The translations under genes and the position numbers were made by a program. This document shows positions 52,797-62,382 of a stretch of DNA of 64,000 nucleotides, piece by piece; position 1 is the stretch's first letter, and every line of letters starts with the position of its first letter. The stretch lies in NCBI GenBank assembly GCA_044337515.1, contig JBIINK010000001.1, positions 1-64,000 of the forward strand. The letters are read 5' to 3'. Source of the stretch: CAJBVG01 sp044337515. Its GTDB lineage: Bacteria > Bacteroidota > Bacteroidia > Sphingobacteriales > Sphingobacteriaceae. A model generated the notes under the pieces. That model was given only the letters and a program-made list of their open reading frames with translations, had not been told where the DNA came from and did no database searches.

Positions 52797-54598
52797 AGAA
52801 GTTCTTTCGCCCCAATCTCTATCGTATTCATATCAACCTTACGATTATCAATAATATTTCTTCCAGAAGTTTTTCCTTTTAATATATCTTGAAATCTTGT
52901 TGTGCTAATTGTTTTCTTAGTTTTATTACTATTAAAAATGATGAATGCTACATCGTTTCCAGTGTAACGAGCAAATGCATATATGCCATCTTGCGGAATA
53001 AATTGCATTAGCTTTCCTTCTTTAAAGGCAGGGCTATTGGCTTTCCAGGTTTGGATGGTTTTGATGTAATTGATGACATCGTTTTCCGAAGTCGATCTTT
53101 TCGTTTCATCAAATTTATTAATAGCATCTTCCTTCCATCCGCCACTAAAGTCTTCACGAATTACTCCATGTGAACCTTTCCCTTGCATGAGTACTTCAGT
53201 TCCATAAAATATACATGGAATTCCACGCATAGTAAGAAGCATACCTAAAGCGTTTTTCAATTTAGGGATGTCGCCTTTCATTTGAGCGAGGAAACGATCC
53301 ATATCATGATTGTCGATAAATGTTACATGATGATAAGGATCTGCATACAAATAATCTTGTGTTAAGCTCGAATATAATTTAGAGATACCTTCTGTCCAAC
53401 CATAATCTTGATCAACAAATTCGTCCATTGCAAAACAGAATTGGAAGTCTAAAACATGTTGCATTTCCTCATCATACTTTTTGCTTTTTGGTGCAAAAAA
53501 ACTTTGAATAGGTACTGCATGTTCCCAGATTTCTCCGAAGATGCTCATCTCCGGGAATTCTTTTCTGATTCGCTGATACCAATCCACCATAAATTCATGA
53601 TCAGGATATGTATAGGTATCAATACGGATAGCGTCTATCTCAGCATAGTATAACCACCACAAAGTTTGTTGGGTCATGTATCTAGCTAATGCTTCATCTT
53701 TCAAATTCAAATCCGGCATGCGCTTATCGAACCATCCTTCATTGAATAATTTTTTGTCGGAAGGTGCGGCATACGGATCTAACAATGAAGTAGCGTAATA
53801 ATTAGTCTTTGTAAACGTATCGAATTGGTGAATAAAATTAGGGAATGGCATATCTTTCACCATCCAATGCTCATCACCAATATGGTTAAACACTAAATCA
53901 ACACACATTTTCATGCCACGTTGATGTGCTGCTTGCGATAGGTTTTTGTAATCAGCATTAGTACCGAAACGTGGGTCAGTTAAATAGTGGTCAGTAATAG
54001 CATAGCCATGGTAAGATGCTTCCGGTTCATTGTTTATTTGAAACGGAGTTAACCATAATGTTGTTACACCTAAGTTTTGGAGATAGGATAAGTTGTTTTG
54101 AATTCCTTTTAAGTCGCCACCGTGACGAGCAAAAGGTTCTTTGCGATTTATTTTTTTCTCATTTAATAAGGAGATTGCATCATTCGTATAATCCCCATTT
54201 GCAAAACGATCGGGCATAATTAAATACACGAAATCATTACCGCTTAATATTTTCTTTGTTAGTCTAGGATTCTCTAGGAGTGGGTAGTTCATCGCTACCT
54301 TTTTTTTCTTTATAATAAATTCGATAGGAATAGTATTTGCAGCATAATTGCTTGGAATACTTAAATCCAGCATCATGTAATCTACATGATTACTAGGATA
54401 CCTTTTGATGATTTTTACAGCATCAGATATCATGTTTATTTTTGAATCGCGAATGTCTTTTCGGTGTATGACAATTTGAAGCACCGAGTCTTTCATTCCC
54501 TTGTACCAATTAGGTGGGTACGCTGTTAAATCTTGTGCGAAACTACTACTTACAACAATCAAGCTGTAAAATAAGATGGATAGAATAGATTTTTTCAT
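52781..54598 (-). CDS. Exported GH13 alpha-amylase (SusA-like)
   Basis: 605 aa. Signal peptide ends SSSFAQ. An N-terminal beta domain (~20-120) precedes the GH13 barrel with GDLKGIQNNLSYLQNLGVTTLWL, triad Asp327 (IRID), Glu356 (FGE) and Asp432 (NHD), and a short C-terminal beta domain. Architecture fits neopullulanase/SusA-type periplasmic amylases. On the opposite strand from the maltose operon but between its two halves. The last codons overlap a repeat array. Confidence 0.91.
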   Translation of the reverse strand: MKKSILSILFYSLIVVSSSFAQDLTAYPPNWYKGMKDSVLQIVIHRKDIRDSKINMISDAVKIIKRYPSNHVDYMMLDLSIPSNYAANTIPIEFIIKKKKVAMNYPLLENPRLTKKILSGNDFVYLIMPDRFANGDYTNDAISLLNEKKINRKEPFARHGGDLKGIQNNLSYLQNLGVTTLWLTPFQINNEPEASYHGYAITDHYLTDPRFGTNADYKNLSQAAHQRGMKMCVDLVFNHIGDEHWMVKDMPFPNFIHQFDTFTKTNYYATSLLDPYAAPSDKKLFNEGWFDKRMPDLNLKDEALARYMTQQTLWWLYYAEIDAIRIDTYTYPDHEFMVDWYQRIRKEFPEMSIFGEIWEHAVPIQSFFAPKSKKYDEEMQHVLDFQFCFAMDEFVDQDYGWTEGISKLYSSLTQDYLYADPYHHVTFIDNHDMDRFLAQMKGDIPKLKNALGMLLTMRGIPCIFYGTEVLMQGKGSHGVIREDFSGGWKEDAINKFDETKRSTSENDVINYIKTIQTWKANSPAFKEGKLMQFIPQDGIYAFARYTGNDVAFIIFNSNKTKKTISTTRFQDILKGKTSGRNIIDNRKVDMNTIEIGAKELLIIEL

Positions 54599-54610
54599 AA
54601 TGTAAGGTAC

Positions 54611-54643
54611 AAAAAAAAGACCTCATGTATTATGAGGTCTTTT
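54611..54643 (-). terminator. Terminator after the starch-binding protein gene
   Basis: AAAAGACCTCAT (54615-54626) and ATGAGGTCTTTT (54632-54643) form a perfect 12-bp stem with a 5-nt loop; on the minus strand it is followed by a T run. It ends the 54665-56377 transcript, so the SusA-like gene has its own promoter within the following few bases or relies on readthrough. Confidence 0.9.
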
Positions 54644-54664
54644 TCACTAATTATTGAACAAAAA

Positions 54665-56377
54665 TTAACGAACCATTAACTTTAATGATGCACTTTCGTT
54701 TCTTTCATTTTGGATTGAAACGAAGTAAACACCTGCATTAAGGTTTTGAGTATTTACGTTAATAGAAATATCTGTTGAATTGTATTTAGCTACAACACGA
54801 CCAGTAACGTCAGAAACTGTTACGATGTGTTTAGCTGCATTATCATTAAATGAAATCGTAGTCGACTCATTTGATGGGTTAGGGAACATGTTAATTGAAG
54901 TAGCTTCTAATTTGCTGTTATCGATACCAGTGTTTAATACGTTACAAGTATTGAATGTGTAAGCAATCGTTTTAGCAGCACCGTCTAAACGTGTGAACAC
55001 ACGGTTAAATCCTCCAACACTATTATCAACAACACAACCTCTATCAGCTGTATTCGGAAATGCTTCTACGTTCGCGTTTGAAGAAACAGGACCGTTAGCA
55101 AACACGAATGCAAATGAAGGCTCGCACATGTTGATAGTAGTTTCGTACCATCCGATTTGACCAACAACTGGTGTTAAACGGATAGCTCCATCTTGCCAGT
55201 TTGGTAAAGTAAAGTTACCCATGATGAAAATGTCACCATTTGCGTTTGGAACTTCATTAGATAAGTCAACAATAAAATGAACATCAGCTGGAGCTACAAG
55301 TGGAGCACAAAGTGAATCTTGGTTGAAACATACTAAGTTAAATGTAGTATCAGATTTTAATACGTGTTTACGGTTAGCAACGCCTTCCCAAACTACGAAA
55401 CCATTTAAGTGCTTTCTGAATTTGTACTCAATCTCAGCTGAATCTAAAGCAATTGTTACTGAGTAAATGTTGCTACCTGCAGAAATTGGAGTTAACCAAG
55501 TTCCACCAGCCCATCCATTGATTAGACCACCTGCAATATCCACTGAATCCTGACCACAAGCTGTAGTCATATCAACACGGAAAGTTACATTGTATACTGG
55601 GATTGGGTTAGTTGTACAAGCATCACATGAACCAAAGCAAACTCTAGCAATTACTGTATCGTTAGTAGTTCCAGGGAAATTTCTGTTTCCACCAACGTTA
55701 CAAGCTGAAGGTACACTTTCTGCACCACCCCAACCATTGTCGTTTACGAATTTGTATTCTGTACCGGTACTAGCAGCCATGTAAGCTGAGTATTTGTAAA
55801 TGAAACCTCCAAATGCACCATTACCTGTGTAATTAAGCATTTTAGAACCCGCTGGATTCCAACCTTGGAAACCACCTGCAACGTGAACGCCATTAGCGCT
55901 TACTGCAGAAACTTTTCCCATGTCTACTTGGAAAATCACCAATTTCATTCCTGCTGGAGCTGATCCTGCAAATGAATAAGCTGGTAATGATAATGTATCA
56001 GTTCCTGTGTTAACCCAAGAGAAACGGTTAGAGTTACCACCACCTACGTTAGCGATACCAGGTACTGTTTCTTCAGTTCCCCATGCATTACCATTTACAA
56101 ATTTGTATTCGTATGGTAAATCACCTGCCATATCCATGATGTATGTATAAATACCATCAGAGTTAGGGTCAGTCATTTGATAAGCTGTAGGATCCCAGTT
56201 AATCAAGTTTGCGTTTTCATTAGTGTTATCATAATTGATATCTTTGAAGTTACCAACTAAGTGTACACCATTTGCACTTACAGTTTGCCCCGACATATTT
56301 ACTTGGAACATAACTTTACGTGCTTGAGTAGTGAAGGATAAACCCGCCAATACTGCTATTAGTAAAAGTTTTTTCAT
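54665..56377 (-). CDS. T9SS-secreted multi-domain starch-binding protein
   Basis: 570 aa. Signal peptide MKKLLLIAVLAGLSFTTQA. Four similar beta-sandwich modules begin at about residues 22, 147, 265 and 366. Each opens with a V(M/I/T/H)FxV(N/D)(M/L) strand and carries an aG(N/G)F-W-type turn (HVAGGFQGWNP, FIMGNFTLPNW), like CBM20/CBM48 or SusE/SusF starch-binding folds. The C-terminal ~75 residues are a type A sorting domain (FPNPSNESTTISF, then NAGVYFVSI). Its position inside the starch locus supports glucan binding at the cell surface. Ligand specificity is inferred. Confidence 0.8.
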   Translation of the reverse strand: MKKLLLIAVLAGLSFTTQARKVMFQVNMSGQTVSANGVHLVGNFKDINYDNTNENANLINWDPTAYQMTDPNSDGIYTYIMDMAGDLPYEYKFVNGNAWGTEETVPGIANVGGGNSNRFSWVNTGTDTLSLPAYSFAGSAPAGMKLVIFQVDMGKVSAVSANGVHVAGGFQGWNPAGSKMLNYTGNGAFGGFIYKYSAYMAASTGTEYKFVNDNGWGGAESVPSACNVGGNRNFPGTTNDTVIARVCFGSCDACTTNPIPVYNVTFRVDMTTACGQDSVDIAGGLINGWAGGTWLTPISAGSNIYSVTIALDSAEIEYKFRKHLNGFVVWEGVANRKHVLKSDTTFNLVCFNQDSLCAPLVAPADVHFIVDLSNEVPNANGDIFIMGNFTLPNWQDGAIRLTPVVGQIGWYETTINMCEPSFAFVFANGPVSSNANVEAFPNTADRGCVVDNSVGGFNRVFTRLDGAAKTIAYTFNTCNVLNTGIDNSKLEATSINMFPNPSNESTTISFNDNAAKHIVTVSDVTGRVVAKYNSTDISINVNTQNLNAGVYFVSIQNERNESASLKLMVR

Positions 56378-56437
56378 AACGTTTAAAAAATTAGTTTGTA
56401 TGAAATTAGTACTAAAATTCGGTTTTCCAAAATTTTA

Positions 56438-56490
56438 GTGTAAAAAATACACTATCTATACTTATTCTAAAAAGTGTAATTTTTACACTT
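56438..56490. promoter_or_regulatory. Two matching operator-like inverted repeats between divergent starch genes
   Basis: Site 2 is AGTGTA-AAAAA-TACACT (56438-56454) and site 3 is AGTGTA-ATTTT-TACACT (56474-56490). Arms are identical, spacer length is 5 in both, centres are 36 bp apart. A site of the same layout lies beside the Nudix regulator (43678-43694). They sit between the starch-binding protein gene and the secreted amylase-susCD operon, so one regulator could control both. Confidence 0.68.
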
Positions 56491-56527
56491 TCTTACTTTT
56501 TCATCATTTTTTTTTTAAATTGCATTT

Positions 56528-59335
56528 ATGATTTGTTTAAAAAGAGGTGTTTTTAGGGCTGTAGTATCACTTTTCGTTATAATGCAATTTGTTAGGCCTG
56601 CAAAGGCTCAGGTGGTTACTTTAACCCCAACATTTGCTACTCAAAACGATCAAGTGACCGTGGTTTACGATGCCTCAAAAGGAAACAAAGCTTTAATGGG
56701 CCAATCTGTGGTCTATGCCCATACCGGTGTGATCACCAATTTAAGTGCTACCCCCACTTCTTGGAAATATGTGCAAGGTACTTGGGGTACTGATGATGCT
56801 AAAGTAAAAATGACCAATTTAGGAGGGAATTTATTTTCGATTACCTACCATATTAATACATTTTATAGTATTCCCGCAGGAGAAACGGTAGTAAAATTAG
56901 CTTTCGTGTTTAGAACAGTAAATGGTTCTTTAGTAGGTAGGGAATCCGATGGTTCTGATATCTTCGTCAGCTTATCAAACGGAACTTTTCAAGCTAAATT
57001 CCAAACGTCTACAGGACAAGTATTAAAAACAAATCAATCGCTTACTATTAAAGGCATAAGTTCTGGCAAAACAGCTATAAAATTATATAAGAATAATGTG
57101 ATAATTCAGAGTTTTGTAAACGACTCTGTAATTAATTATACAGAATCGGCAAATACCAATAGCATCGGTAAATACACCTACGTATTTGAAGCCTTTAAAA
57201 ATGGCAATTTTTATCGCGATACCATTTATGCAGTATACCGTGGAGCACCTGCAATTGCTAGCGCTCCCATTGGCATTAAAGATGGTGTAAATTACATTTC
57301 TGATACTTCAGTTGTTTTACAACTTCATGCACCATATAAAGAATTTGCATTTGTAATAGGTGATTTTAATAATTGGCAATATGATACCAAAACATTCATG
57401 AATAAAACTCCTTCGGGACAAAAATTATGGGTGCAAATAAATGGATTGCAAAAAGGTGTTGATTATCGTTTTCAATATGTAGTAGATTCTACACAAATTC
57501 GCATTGCAGATATCTATTCTGAAAAACTTTTAGATCAAAATAATGATGGGTTTATTCCAAGTATTACTTACCCTAATTTATTAGCATACCCTACAGGAAA
57601 AACTACTGAATATGTTTCGGTTTTAAATACCAATAAAGAAATCTACAATTGGCAATATTCAAATAATTTCTCTCGACCTGCGAAATCAAAATTATTGATT
57701 TACGAATTACACTTAAGAGATTTTATTGCTCGCCATGATTTTCAAACTTTAAAAGACACTTTAAATTATCTACATAATTTAGGAATCAATACTATAGAAT
57801 TAATGCCAATCAATGAATTTGAAGGCAATGAAAGCTGGGGCTATAATCCGGCTTTTTATTTTAGTGTAGACAAATATTATGGCACTAAAAATGCTATGAA
57901 AGCCTTTGTAGATGAGTGCCACCGTTTAGGTATTGCTGTAGTTATTGATATGGTGCTAAATCATTCATTCGGTCAAAGCCCTATGGTACGTTTGTATTTC
58001 GATAAAACATTAGGAAAGCCCTCCGCTGATAATCCTTGGTTTAACCAAACAGATAAACATCCTTATGGGGTAGGTTATGATTTTAATCATGAGAGTCAAG
58101 TGACCAAAGATTTCGTAGACACAGTATTAAAGTTTTGGATTAAAGAGTATAAAATTGACGGGTATCGTTTCGATTTATCAAAAGGTTTTACACAAAAGAA
58201 TTCAGGTACTGATGTAGGTTCATGGGGTGCTTATGATGCCGGAAGAATTGCCATTTGGAAACGCATATACAATAAAGTACGTACGTACGATTCTACCGCT
58301 TATTTAATTTTAGAGCATTTTGCTGATAATAGCGAAGAGAAAGAACTAGCTGCTTATGGTATGATGTTATGGGGTAACCTTAATTATAATTTCAATGAAG
58401 CAACGATGGGCTTCGTGAGTACAAGTAATTTGTCTGGTCTTGATTATAAGAATAGAACTTGGGTAGTACCGAATTTAGTAGGCTACGCCGAAAGTCATGA
58501 TGAAGAACGATTGATGTATAAGAATCTTCAATACGGTAATTCATCAGGAACGTACACTATAAAGAATTTAAATACTGCACTAAAACGTATTGAAGCATCG
58601 ATGTGTTTCCTCATCCCTTTGCAAGGTCCAAAAATGATGTGGCAGTTTAGTGAGCTAGGGTACGATTATTCTATCGATTATAATGGGAGAGTAGGGAATA
58701 AGCCAGTTCGTTGGGATTATTTACAAAACCCGAATCGTAAGCGCATAAACGAAGTGGTATCTATTTTGGCATGGCTAAAAAATACTCAGCCATCTTATTC
58801 GAAAAGTAACTATACTTATTCGGTAGGATCAGGCATGAAGATTTACAAAGTAAATGACTCTACATTAAATACCGTTTGTGTAGCAAATTTTAATGTTAAA
58901 ACCGATTCAATATCACCTACATTCCAACATACAGGATGGTGGTATGATATTTTTACGAAAGATTCTATTTTTGTAGATAATGTTTTACTGAAAGTAGTAT
59001 TGGCACCTGGGGCATATAAGTTTTATCTTGATAAAAAATTATTTTCACCAGTTGTGTTAACATCGACAAATAATAGTAAAGCAAATGAATTAGATTTAGA
59101 AGTGTTTCCAAATCCGAGCACGGAAGAAATTACCATTAATTGGACAGCAACATCAGAAGAATTAACTATTGAAATTTTTGATTTATTGGGGAATAAAATC
59201 TATTCTAAAGCGATAAAAAATAATGAAGGTTCTTATACTATTTCACGTTCAGAAATGAATATTTCATCAGGAACCTATATATTAAAATGTAAACAAGGAA
59301 ATTCACAAAGTAATACTAAAATAACAATTCTATAA
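56528..59335 (+). CDS. T9SS-secreted GH13 alpha-amylase/pullulanase-like enzyme
   Basis: 935 aa. Signal peptide (~1-28), an N-terminal starch-binding-like region (~30-240), an E-set/CBM48-like domain (~260-340; FAFVIGDFNNWQYDT), a GH13 barrel (~385-760) with triad Asp549 (YRFD), Glu596 (LEH) and Asp658 (SHD), and a type A sorting tail (~860-935; FPNPSTEEITINW, SSGTYILKC). It should act outside the cell on starch or glycogen-like glucans. Nine bases before susC, so secreted depolymerase and importer are cotranscribed. Confidence 0.9.
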   Translation: MICLKRGVFRAVVSLFVIMQFVRPAKAQVVTLTPTFATQNDQVTVVYDASKGNKALMGQSVVYAHTGVITNLSATPTSWKYVQGTWGTDDAKVKMTNLGGNLFSITYHINTFYSIPAGETVVKLAFVFRTVNGSLVGRESDGSDIFVSLSNGTFQAKFQTSTGQVLKTNQSLTIKGISSGKTAIKLYKNNVIIQSFVNDSVINYTESANTNSIGKYTYVFEAFKNGNFYRDTIYAVYRGAPAIASAPIGIKDGVNYISDTSVVLQLHAPYKEFAFVIGDFNNWQYDTKTFMNKTPSGQKLWVQINGLQKGVDYRFQYVVDSTQIRIADIYSEKLLDQNNDGFIPSITYPNLLAYPTGKTTEYVSVLNTNKEIYNWQYSNNFSRPAKSKLLIYELHLRDFIARHDFQTLKDTLNYLHNLGINTIELMPINEFEGNESWGYNPAFYFSVDKYYGTKNAMKAFVDECHRLGIAVVIDMVLNHSFGQSPMVRLYFDKTLGKPSADNPWFNQTDKHPYGVGYDFNHESQVTKDFVDTVLKFWIKEYKIDGYRFDLSKGFTQKNSGTDVGSWGAYDAGRIAIWKRIYNKVRTYDSTAYLILEHFADNSEEKELAAYGMMLWGNLNYNFNEATMGFVSTSNLSGLDYKNRTWVVPNLVGYAESHDEERLMYKNLQYGNSSGTYTIKNLNTALKRIEASMCFLIPLQGPKMMWQFSELGYDYSIDYNGRVGNKPVRWDYLQNPNRKRINEVVSILAWLKNTQPSYSKSNYTYSVGSGMKIYKVNDSTLNTVCVANFNVKTDSISPTFQHTGWWYDIFTKDSIFVDNVLLKVVLAPGAYKFYLDKKLFSPVVLTSTNNSKANELDLEVFPNPSTEEITINWTATSEELTIEIFDLLGNKIYSKAIKNNEGSYTISRSEMNISSGTYILKCKQGNSQSNTKITIL

Positions 59336-59344
59336 ACACAAATT

Positions 59345-62300
59345 ATGAAGAGAAATCTACTCTTACTATTCGCAATGCTCTTTACCTCCACTTTGTACGC
59401 ACAAAGTATCCGAGGTAAAATTACGGATCTAGCAAAAGATCCTATTATTGGAGCAGGCGTTGTAATAGAAGGCACGCAGAATGCCACAATTACAGATGCA
59501 CTAGGTAATTTTTCAATTGGAAGATTACAACCCAACACTAAGTACAAGATTAAAATTACGATGTTAGGCTTTCAGCCCATCATAAAAGAAGTACTTACGA
59601 CTACTGGCGATCAAGGCTTCACATTTACCATGAGAGAGGATTCTAAGCAATTAGAAGATGTGGTTGTTGTAGGCTATGGTACTAAAACGAAACGTGAAGT
59701 TACAGGTTCAATTGCACGTATCTCATCTAAAGAATTAAACGATTTACCAGTTCAAAGTTTTGAGTCGGCAATGCAAGCGAAACTGCCAGGTGTGCAAGTA
59801 ACAACAGGTAGTGGTTTGGCAGGTTCTGCTGCAAAAATCACCGTTCGTGGTATAAATTCTATTAGTGCTGGTGGTGATCCTTTATATGTAGTAGATGGTA
59901 TTCCTATCACACAAGATTATTTCCTATTAGGTAATAATGGTGGTATGAATCAAAACCCATTAGCTGCGATCAATCCAGATGATATCGAATCAATCGACGT
60001 ATTAAAAGATGCTGCAGCAAATGCTATTTATGGCTCTAGAGGTTCGAATGGTGTAATTTTAATTACAACTAAGAAAGCAAAGAAAGGGGTAGAGATTTCA
60101 TACAATGGTTCTGTTGGAACTTCTCAACCTACCGCTCTTCCTAATATGTTAAACACAGATCAATATCTTCAAATTTACCAAGAAGCATATGAGAATGATG
60201 GTGGTGTAGGATTAGCAACTTTGCCAGGAGGAATTTCTTGGGAAGATGCTCGTAAAACGAATACAAACTGGGTTGATTTAATGACTCAAACTGGTGTGAA
60301 GCAATCACACAACGTTTCAGTAGCAAAAGGTGCTGAGAAGTTTTCTGTTTTAGGAAACGTAAGTTATTCTAATAACGAAAGTTATTTAGTTGGTAATAGC
60401 TATGATAGAACATCTCTTCGTTTGAATGGTGATTATCGTTTTAATAAATATTTAAAACTAAGTGTGAACTCTTCACTTTCTCACGGTGTTAATCATCGTG
60501 TAAATGCAGCTTGGTCTGGTGGTTTAGGTTCAGCAATGTCAACTGCACTTCCAATTTATCCAGTATATAATCCAGATGGTTCATTGTGGAGAGGTGGTGA
60601 TAACCCAATGATTGCACAATTACATAAAAAATGGCAAACTGCTGAAGATAGAAGTATTAACGGTGCTCAATTTGATATTCGTGTGAATGATCAATTAAGC
60701 TTTAACGTAAATGCTAACTTAGATTACATGAACATTAATGATGATGTTTATCAAGATAAGCTATTTGATGCAGGTACTGCTCATGAAGGTTTTGCTTCAC
60801 GTGGTGTAACTACTGTGAAAAATTATAATACTTTTTTTCAAGGTGTTTATGATGTGAAACTTCCACTTAAACATAAATTAAAAATTATGGGTGGATATGA
60901 ATATCAACGTGCTATTACTCATAGAAAAAACTTTAGCGCGACTAACATGAAGGATGGTTTCTACAATCCAGATGCTAAGGTTGAAGATTCAATTTTATAT
61001 TCATATAACTTCTATAGAAATAATCCTTCAGAATGGAAATTTAACTCAATGTTCACACGTATGAGTTACGGTTATAAAAACAAAATTTTCGTAGAAGGTA
61101 CTTTACGTATGGATGGTTCTTCTCGTTTCGGAAAGAATTATGCTTTCGGTTTCTTCCCTGCATTATCAGCATCTTATTTGTTAACAGAAGAAGGCTTTAT
61201 GGCAAACTTCCCTACAATAAGTATGTTGAAAATTAGAGGTAGTATAGGTAAGAGTGGTAATGCAAATATCCCTGAAACTCAACGTTTCTTTACTTGGGGT
61301 GTAAACAATACTGGTTATAATGGAACTGCAATTACATATCCAGAAAAACTTGGTAATGATAACTTAAGATGGGAAACATCATTAACTAAAAACATTGGCG
61401 TTGATGTTGGTTTATTAAATGACCGCATTCAATTCTCAACTGAATATTATGTTAGAAATACTACCGATGTATTGATGGGATTAGACTTACCTAGTTCAGT
61501 TGGTATAGGAAACTATACAGCAAATATTGGTGAAGTATTAAATACAGGTGTTGAATTCTCAATCACATCTAGAAACTTTGATAACAAAAATTTCAAATGG
61601 ACAACAAACTTTAATATTGCTAAAAACTACAATGAAGTAATTAGCACTGGTTTGTATTCATCTGATGCAGTAGGTGGCGGTACCAATGATACTCGTGTAC
61701 AAGTAGGTAGTCCAATTGGAACAAACTTCTTAGTACGTTACTCGCATATCGATGCGACAACTGGTCGCCCAGTTTACTTAGATATTAATGGAAACGAAAC
61801 ATACGAATGGAATCCAGTAGATCGTGTTGTTGCGGGTGATGTATTGCCTGAAGCAATTGGTGGGTTAAACAATATGTTAAGTTACAAGAATTGGGACTTT
61901 AGTTTCTTGTTTAACTTCGTAATCGGTGGCGATATTTATGAGTCGTCTGCAAAACGCCAATTAGGGGTTGTAACGAATTGGAACATGCGTACTGATATCT
62001 TCGACCGCTGGCAACAAGCAGGTGATGTAGCTGCATTCCCTCGTTTAACTTTAGATACTAAAACTTATGGTTCTGGTACTCCATGGATTAATACTACGAT
62101 GTGGTTACATGACGGTACATTTGCTCGTTTGAGAAATGTTACTATTGGTTATAGAATTCCAAAAGCACAATTAGCTAAATTGAAAATTGCTTCTGCAAGA
62201 GTTTCGTTCATTGGTACTAACTTGTTAACGTTCACAAAATACCCTGGTTTAGACCCAGAGATTGCACGTGACTTTGAAAATACCACAGATAGAAATATGA

Positions 62301-62371
62301 GTCCAAGTATTACGTACTTAACTCCACCGCAAGAAAAAACATATAGCTTACAATTAAGTGTTACCTTTTAA
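59345..62371 (+). CDS. susC: SusC/RagA-family TonB-dependent outer-membrane transporter
   Basis: 1008 aa. Signal peptide ends TLYAQ. Carboxypeptidase-regulatory-like domain (~22-97; GKITDLAKDPIIGAGVVIEG), TonB plug (~108-235; VVVGYGTKTKREVTGSI, GSSVRI-type VRGINSISAGGDPLYVVDG), then the 22-strand barrel ending in an aromatic residue (LQLSVTF). Works with the SusD lipoprotein to import maltooligosaccharides. Substrate is inferred from the surrounding amylases. Confidence 0.95.
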   Translation: MKRNLLLLFAMLFTSTLYAQSIRGKITDLAKDPIIGAGVVIEGTQNATITDALGNFSIGRLQPNTKYKIKITMLGFQPIIKEVLTTTGDQGFTFTMREDSKQLEDVVVVGYGTKTKREVTGSIARISSKELNDLPVQSFESAMQAKLPGVQVTTGSGLAGSAAKITVRGINSISAGGDPLYVVDGIPITQDYFLLGNNGGMNQNPLAAINPDDIESIDVLKDAAANAIYGSRGSNGVILITTKKAKKGVEISYNGSVGTSQPTALPNMLNTDQYLQIYQEAYENDGGVGLATLPGGISWEDARKTNTNWVDLMTQTGVKQSHNVSVAKGAEKFSVLGNVSYSNNESYLVGNSYDRTSLRLNGDYRFNKYLKLSVNSSLSHGVNHRVNAAWSGGLGSAMSTALPIYPVYNPDGSLWRGGDNPMIAQLHKKWQTAEDRSINGAQFDIRVNDQLSFNVNANLDYMNINDDVYQDKLFDAGTAHEGFASRGVTTVKNYNTFFQGVYDVKLPLKHKLKIMGGYEYQRAITHRKNFSATNMKDGFYNPDAKVEDSILYSYNFYRNNPSEWKFNSMFTRMSYGYKNKIFVEGTLRMDGSSRFGKNYAFGFFPALSASYLLTEEGFMANFPTISMLKIRGSIGKSGNANIPETQRFFTWGVNNTGYNGTAITYPEKLGNDNLRWETSLTKNIGVDVGLLNDRIQFSTEYYVRNTTDVLMGLDLPSSVGIGNYTANIGEVLNTGVEFSITSRNFDNKNFKWTTNFNIAKNYNEVISTGLYSSDAVGGGTNDTRVQVGSPIGTNFLVRYSHIDATTGRPVYLDINGNETYEWNPVDRVVAGDVLPEAIGGLNNMLSYKNWDFSFLFNFVIGGDIYESSAKRQLGVVTNWNMRTDIFDRWQQAGDVAAFPRLTLDTKTYGSGTPWINTTMWLHDGTFARLRNVTIGYRIPKAQLAKLKIASARVSFIGTNLLTFTKYPGLDPEIARDFENTTDRNMSPSITYLTPPQEKTYSLQLSVTF

Positions 62372-62382
62372 GTAGAAGAAAA

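Noticed and set aside
54598..54612. TGTA-N3-TACA just upstream of the SusA-like amylase as a fourth regulator site
   Set aside because: Spacer is 3 bp, not 5, and outer arm bases do not match; likely chance in AT-rich DNA.
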